From: an uncultured Lachnospiraceae bacterium
GTDB taxonomy: Bacteria; Bacillota; Clostridia; Lachnospirales; Lachnospiraceae
Length of the DNA stretch: 25,130 bases
Assembly: GCA_910578115.1 (NCBI GenBank)
Contig: CAJTPO010000061.1
Location: 1-25,130 of the forward strand
Direction: 5' to 3'
In this document: positions 22,165 through 25,130 of the stretch, piece by piece
How the letters are laid out: every line of letters starts with the position of its first letter
Position numbering within the stretch: position 1 is the stretch's first letter
The notes under the pieces: generated by a model
Database searches by the model: none
Told to the model about the DNA's origin: nothing
The model's input: only the letters and a program-made list of their open reading frames with translations
Position numbers and translations under genes: made by a program

Positions 22165-23607
22165 CTAAGGATGAACCGTTACCGGAATTTTACACGTCAC
22201 ACATGCCCCATGCGTCACCGGGTCATTTTCCAAAAGCAGCTCTCCGTTATGCTGGCGCACAATGGTATCGACGATATACAGTCCCATACCATAGTGCGCC
22301 TTTGCGGTTGTGCGGCTCTCATCCTCCATATAGAACTGCTCCTTCCCCCGCTTAAGCGCCTGCCCGGAAAAACCCGGTCCCGTATCCGATACGGTAAAGA
22401 TCAGACAGCTTCCGTCTTCCGCCGCCCGGAAAGAGACCGTTCCGCCCCGGGGCGTGTGTTCCACCGCATTGTCCACAAGGTTCAGCAGCGCTCTTACAAG
22501 AAGCCCCGGCTCCGCATACACCTCCCGCTCCCGCAGCTGACAGTCCCACGAAAGTTCTACCTGCCCGATACGGCAGAGTCGTTCTGCCTGTTTCCTGACT
22601 TCCCGAAGACACAAAGTAAGATCCGTATTCCGCCTGCAGACGGAAGTTCCGGGTACAGACCTGGTAAACCCGATCAGCATCTGCACATAATTCTGCATCT
22701 GCACGGCATTCTCCATCACGCAGTCCGCATACTCCTGCTGCTCGTCCGTCAGCGGCGTATCGGCAAGCAGATCGGCATTCCCCCGTATAAGGGTCAGCGG
22801 CGTTTTCAGATCATGCGCCAGCGCCGAGATCTGTTCCTGCTTCCACTGCTCCTGCTTCCACTGCTCTTCCAGCGACTGCCTGAGCGCGGCCCGCATATCC
22901 TCCATCGCCTGCAGGATCGCGTTGATCTCCCGGATTTTGCCCTTTTCCACCGCAAACTCCAGATCCTGCTTCTGGATCCTGTCAGCCGCCGCGATCAGCG
23001 GCGCCATCTTCCGCCGCATACTGCGGCCAAACCGGAGAGCCGTACCTATAATCAGCACCAACACCAGAAGGAAGAACACAAGCAGGATCAATACCTCCGG
23101 CGGCGGCAGGTATTTCCTGAGTACCGCGGACTTATACTGCGCCACGATCCGGAAACGCAGCACGCAGTATTCCCCCTCTCTCCGGATGATCTTATAGTAT
23201 TGTCCGCCGATCTGTCTGCCCGGCTTCGAAAGATTCCCTTCCACCGCCTCCCACGCCTTACCGGCCGCCCGGCCCTGCAGATCTCCGTCCAGGATATGGC
23301 CTTCTTCGTCGAAGACCACATACCGGCACAGCTCCGGGATCAGCTCTTTGCTCACTGTATCCGCCTGCTCTATGAGCGGGGCTGCCAGCTTCACCTGCTC
23401 TTCCGCATAACGCGCCGGATAAATCCCCTCATTCGACCACATCACGACAAAGAGGGCCGCTGTCAGCAGCACGATCAGCAATACTCCGGCAAAAAGATAC
23501 GCAAAGTATTTCAGGTAAAAAAGGCTCAGCGGGATTTCATGTCCCGCCCTCCGTGGCTCCCGTTGTTTTTTCCTGTTCTTTCGTTGATATCTCATCTTTT
23601 TATACAT
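22165..23607 (-). CDS. Sensor histidine kinase
   Basis: A membrane histidine kinase of about 480 residues. There is a basic N-terminus, membrane segment 1 (about 35-56), an external domain of about 110 residues, membrane segment 2 (171-189), and a HAMP-like linker (about 190-245). The phospho-acceptor box ALAHDLKTP follows (H265), then the N box NLVDNAVEHTP (376-386), G1 SDTGPGFS (407-414) and G2 YGMGLYIV (439-446). Between linker and H box, EQWKQ occurs twice in tandem (EQWKQEQWKQEQ), from a 15-bp DNA duplication, adding helix length. The start is uncertain. ATG at 23607 overlaps the regulator's stop codon by 8 bp and ATG at 23595 lies just past it; both have weak ribosome-binding sites, suggesting translational coupling. 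It pairs with the adjacent regulator. Confidence 0.92.
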   Translation of the reverse strand: MYKKMRYQRKNRKKQREPRRAGHEIPLSLFYLKYFAYLFAGVLLIVLLTAALFVVMWSNEGIYPARYAEEQVKLAAPLIEQADTVSKELIPELCRYVVFDEEGHILDGDLQGRAAGKAWEAVEGNLSKPGRQIGGQYYKIIRREGEYCVLRFRIVAQYKSAVLRKYLPPPEVLILLVFFLLVLVLIIGTALRFGRSMRRKMAPLIAAADRIQKQDLEFAVEKGKIREINAILQAMEDMRAALRQSLEEQWKQEQWKQEQISALAHDLKTPLTLIRGNADLLADTPLTDEQQEYADCVMENAVQMQNYVQMLIGFTRSVPGTSVCRRNTDLTLCLREVRKQAERLCRIGQVELSWDCQLREREVYAEPGLLVRALLNLVDNAVEHTPRGGTVSFRAAEDGSCLIFTVSDTGPGFSGQALKRGKEQFYMEDESRTTAKAHYGMGLYIVDTIVRQHNGELLLENDPVTHGACVTCKIPVTVHP

Positions 23608-24262
23608 CCCATTTATACCCGATTCCCCATACAGTTTTGATCGGTGCATAGTCATACTTTTCCAGCTTGCCGCGGATATTTTTGATATGGGTCGCTATGG
23701 TCGCCTCGTCGCTCTCCCCGTCAAACCCAAACACCTTCTCATAAATCTGTTCCTTCGAAAAAACCTGCCCGTGATTGCGTGCCAGAAACTCGCAGATGGC
23801 ATATTCCGCCCTGGTCAGCGGCATGACGCTTTCCTCCACCAACAGCTGCTTCGAGGAAAAATTAAAGCGGGCCTTTTCAAAGGAAATCCCTGTAAAATGC
23901 TCCCTTCTCTCCCGCCGCAGATGGGCCGCCACCCGGGCCCGCAGCTCCGCCGCCCCGAACGGTTTGCAGATATAGTCATCGGCCCCCTTTTCCAGCCCGC
24001 ATACCAGACTGCTCTCCTCAGAGCGGGCCGTGAGAAACAGGATCGGACAGTCCACGCGGCATCGCAGTTTCTCACAAAGCGTAAACCCGTCCGTTCCCGG
24101 CATCATCACATCCAGCAGGATCAGATCGAATCCGCTAAGCTCCATCTGCTCCACGGCGCCCGAATCGGCATATACCGTCACCCTGTGTCCGTCTTTTTCC
24201 AATATTCTGCGTATCATTGTCAAGATAGCCTTATCGTCATCCACTGCCAGAATCTTTGCCAT
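23600..24262 (-). CDS. OmpR-family response regulator
   Basis: A 220-residue two-domain regulator. The receiver domain has the acidic pocket VDDD (7-10), phospho-acceptor D51 in LILLDVMMPGTDG, the switch threonine in LFLTAR and the lysine in DDYICKPFG. The C-terminal winged helix contains LTRAEYAICEFLARNHGQVFSKEQIYEKVF and ends KTVWGIGYKWDV, the usual OmpR/PhoB signature. The start at 24262 (MAKILAVDDD) has AGGAGG about 5 bp upstream; the longer frame to 24304 is rejected. It lies 42 bp after the MutG-like permease gene and overlaps the kinase gene. The context suggests that it controls the transporter genes. Confidence 0.95.
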   Translation of the reverse strand: MAKILAVDDDKAILTMIRRILEKDGHRVTVYADSGAVEQMELSGFDLILLDVMMPGTDGFTLCEKLRCRVDCPILFLTARSEESSLVCGLEKGADDYICKPFGAAELRARVAAHLRRERREHFTGISFEKARFNFSSKQLLVEESVMPLTRAEYAICEFLARNHGQVFSKEQIYEKVFGFDGESDEATIATHIKNIRGKLEKYDYAPIKTVWGIGYKWDV

Positions 24263-24304
24263 GGCCTCCTCCTTTTCTCCGCCCGGACCGGGGAATCTCT
24301 CCAC

Positions 24305-25054
24305 TCATTCCTCTCCGCACACGCCGTCCCAGCGCTTCGCCCAGATTATAAACGCAAGAAATGACATTGATGTCACAATACTGCACAGCGCCGCAGTCCT
24401 GCCAGGATCTACCGCCGGCCCTGTCACTGTACTGTAGGCAAACATCACATAGCCTGCCACCCGGTTGGCCCACACTGCCGGTACATAGATCCAGACGCCG
24501 TCCCCCAGTCCCGTCATAAGCACTGCCGACAGCAGACTTTCGGCAATGCCCAGACCGATAGTCACACCCTTATTGAACCGCATCGCCAGAAACAGATGCA
24601 GGATATAGAGCAGAAGATTCCCGCCCAGCATAATCCCTGCCGCAATCCAGTAAAAGGAATACGACACCACCCGCTCCTCCATCCAGTAATAGTACCCGCT
24701 CCCGAACAATACCGATGTGAGGATAACCGAAAATCCGCCAGACAATACCAAAAGCAGCAGCTTGCTGAAAAAAACCGTTCCCCTGTGCGTTACGGCCAGC
24801 ATCGACTGATACCTTCCGGCAGCCAGTTCCTGCTCTGCTATTATGGCACAAAACACGCCAATCAGGAAGGGGTATCCCATCCCCATGACCTGAAAAAATG
24901 CCTGCACCTTGCTGAAACTGTCCCACGGGGAAATTTTATAATAGAAGAGAAATGCGCCCGCCATTACAAAAGGAATCGCCAAATGCGCCGCAAAAAGCGC
25001 GGTATTTTTTATTTTCAGAAAATCTGCCCGCAGGCAGCGTAACACTGTCTTCAT
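24305..25054 (-). CDS. Lantibiotic-immunity ABC transporter permease, MutG family
   Basis: A 249-residue membrane subunit of an ABC-2 type exporter of the MutG/NisG class, which removes lantibiotics from the membrane. The N-terminus LRCLRADFLKIKNTALFAAHLAIPFVMAG, the YYKIS segment, and AIIAEQELAAGRYQSML (about 70-86) are typical of MutG and related MutE/CprB-C proteins. About six helices are visible. The start at 25054 has GGAGG 6 bp before it, and that site lies in a repeat. The ATPase (MutF-like) and second permease (MutE-like) are expected further upstream, outside the window. The two-component genes follow, the usual arrangement of bacitracin- or lantibiotic-resistance modules such as Cpr of Clostridioides difficile. 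No lantibiotic precursor or biosynthesis gene is in the window, so it is probably for defence. Confidence 0.85.
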   Translation of the reverse strand: MKTVLRCLRADFLKIKNTALFAAHLAIPFVMAGAFLFYYKISPWDSFSKVQAFFQVMGMGYPFLIGVFCAIIAEQELAAGRYQSMLAVTHRGTVFFSKLLLLVLSGGFSVILTSVLFGSGYYYWMEERVVSYSFYWIAAGIMLGGNLLLYILHLFLAMRFNKGVTIGLGIAESLLSAVLMTGLGDGVWIYVPAVWANRVAGYVMFAYSTVTGPAVDPGRTAALCSIVTSMSFLAFIIWAKRWDGVCGEE

Positions 25055-25060
25055 TTTTTA

Positions 25061-25130
25061 CCTCCATTCCGAAGCGCTTTGCGCTGAGGACGCGAGCAGA
25101 ATTTCAGATTCTGCTCTGCGATCAAGGAGT
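25061..25130 (-). repeat. Intergenic repeat with two hairpins before the MutG gene
   Basis: It begins with the 16-bp CGCTTCGGAATGGAGG repeat (25061-25076, minus strand). GCGC-TTT-GCGC (about 25074-25084) forms a small hairpin, and GAGCAGAAT-N5-ATTCTGCTC (about 25095-25117) a 9-bp hairpin. The element runs to the right edge. It sits between genes of what should be one operon, so it will be transcribed. Confidence 0.65.

Noticed and set aside
22084..23640. Plus-strand open frame of 518 codons
   Set aside because: It is the antisense of the histidine kinase gene, whose catalytic motifs are clear. The antisense product is rich in R, H, P and L, typical of shadows.

Overview
The window is a typical chromosome segment of a Firmicute of class Clostridia, most likely a gut Lachnospiraceae. 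This is inferred from strong GGAGG ribosome-binding sites, sigma-A type promoters with extended -10 boxes, and recognisable Lachnospiraceae-style proteins (a MutG-type lantibiotic-immunity permease, a small alarmone synthetase, a UDPGP-type-1 pyrophosphorylase, a DUF6020-like membrane protein). There are 21 complete genes plus one cut by the left edge. I saw no rRNA, tRNA, CRISPR array, phage genes or transposase genes.

Layout. 1-147 is the start of a membrane or exported protein leaving the window on the minus strand. A Y-family DNA polymerase (468-1751, +) converges on a flavin reductase and a tail-anchored coiled-coil protein (1760-2944, -). Next come a hemolysin III/PAQR-like membrane protein (3462-4112, -) and a small acidic conserved protein (4318-4584, -). 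Then follow a tandem-repeat element (4606-4783), a large polytopic GT-C-like membrane protein (4941-6869, +) and a small (p)ppGpp synthetase (7181-7828, +). The middle holds galE and a UDP-sugar pyrophosphorylase (7957-10544, -), a nested repeat insertion (10667-10920), MATE pump 1 (-), and a cytoplasmic GH51 arabinofuranosidase (12503-14002, -) divergent from an AraC-type regulator (+). MATE pump 2 and a tRNA-dihydrouridine synthase (15195-17911, +) follow, separated by a 103-bp palindromic element. On the right are an amino-acid ABC importer operon (20454 to 17940, -), MATE pump 3 (+), and a minus-strand MutG permease, response regulator and histidine kinase set (25054 to 22165) whose upstream partners lie outside the window.

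How genes work together. GalE and the pyrophosphorylase supply UDP-sugars. The AraC regulator is placed to control arabinoside use. The ABC genes form one importer. The MutG/two-component set looks like an antimicrobial-peptide sensing and export module. The MATE pumps are transcribed as separate units.

The most unusual signals are two. (1) The ABC importer's binding lipoprotein appears circularly permuted: lobe 2 comes before the N-terminal half of lobe 1. (2) A 211-bp element with 14-bp inverted ends and a perfect 8-bp target duplication sits inside an older TATAGTAAAC-type repeat; joining the flanks restores a sequence found 6 kb away. Several other small repeats, including one that carries the ribosome-binding site of two unrelated genes, suggest a genome rich in short non-coding mobile elements.
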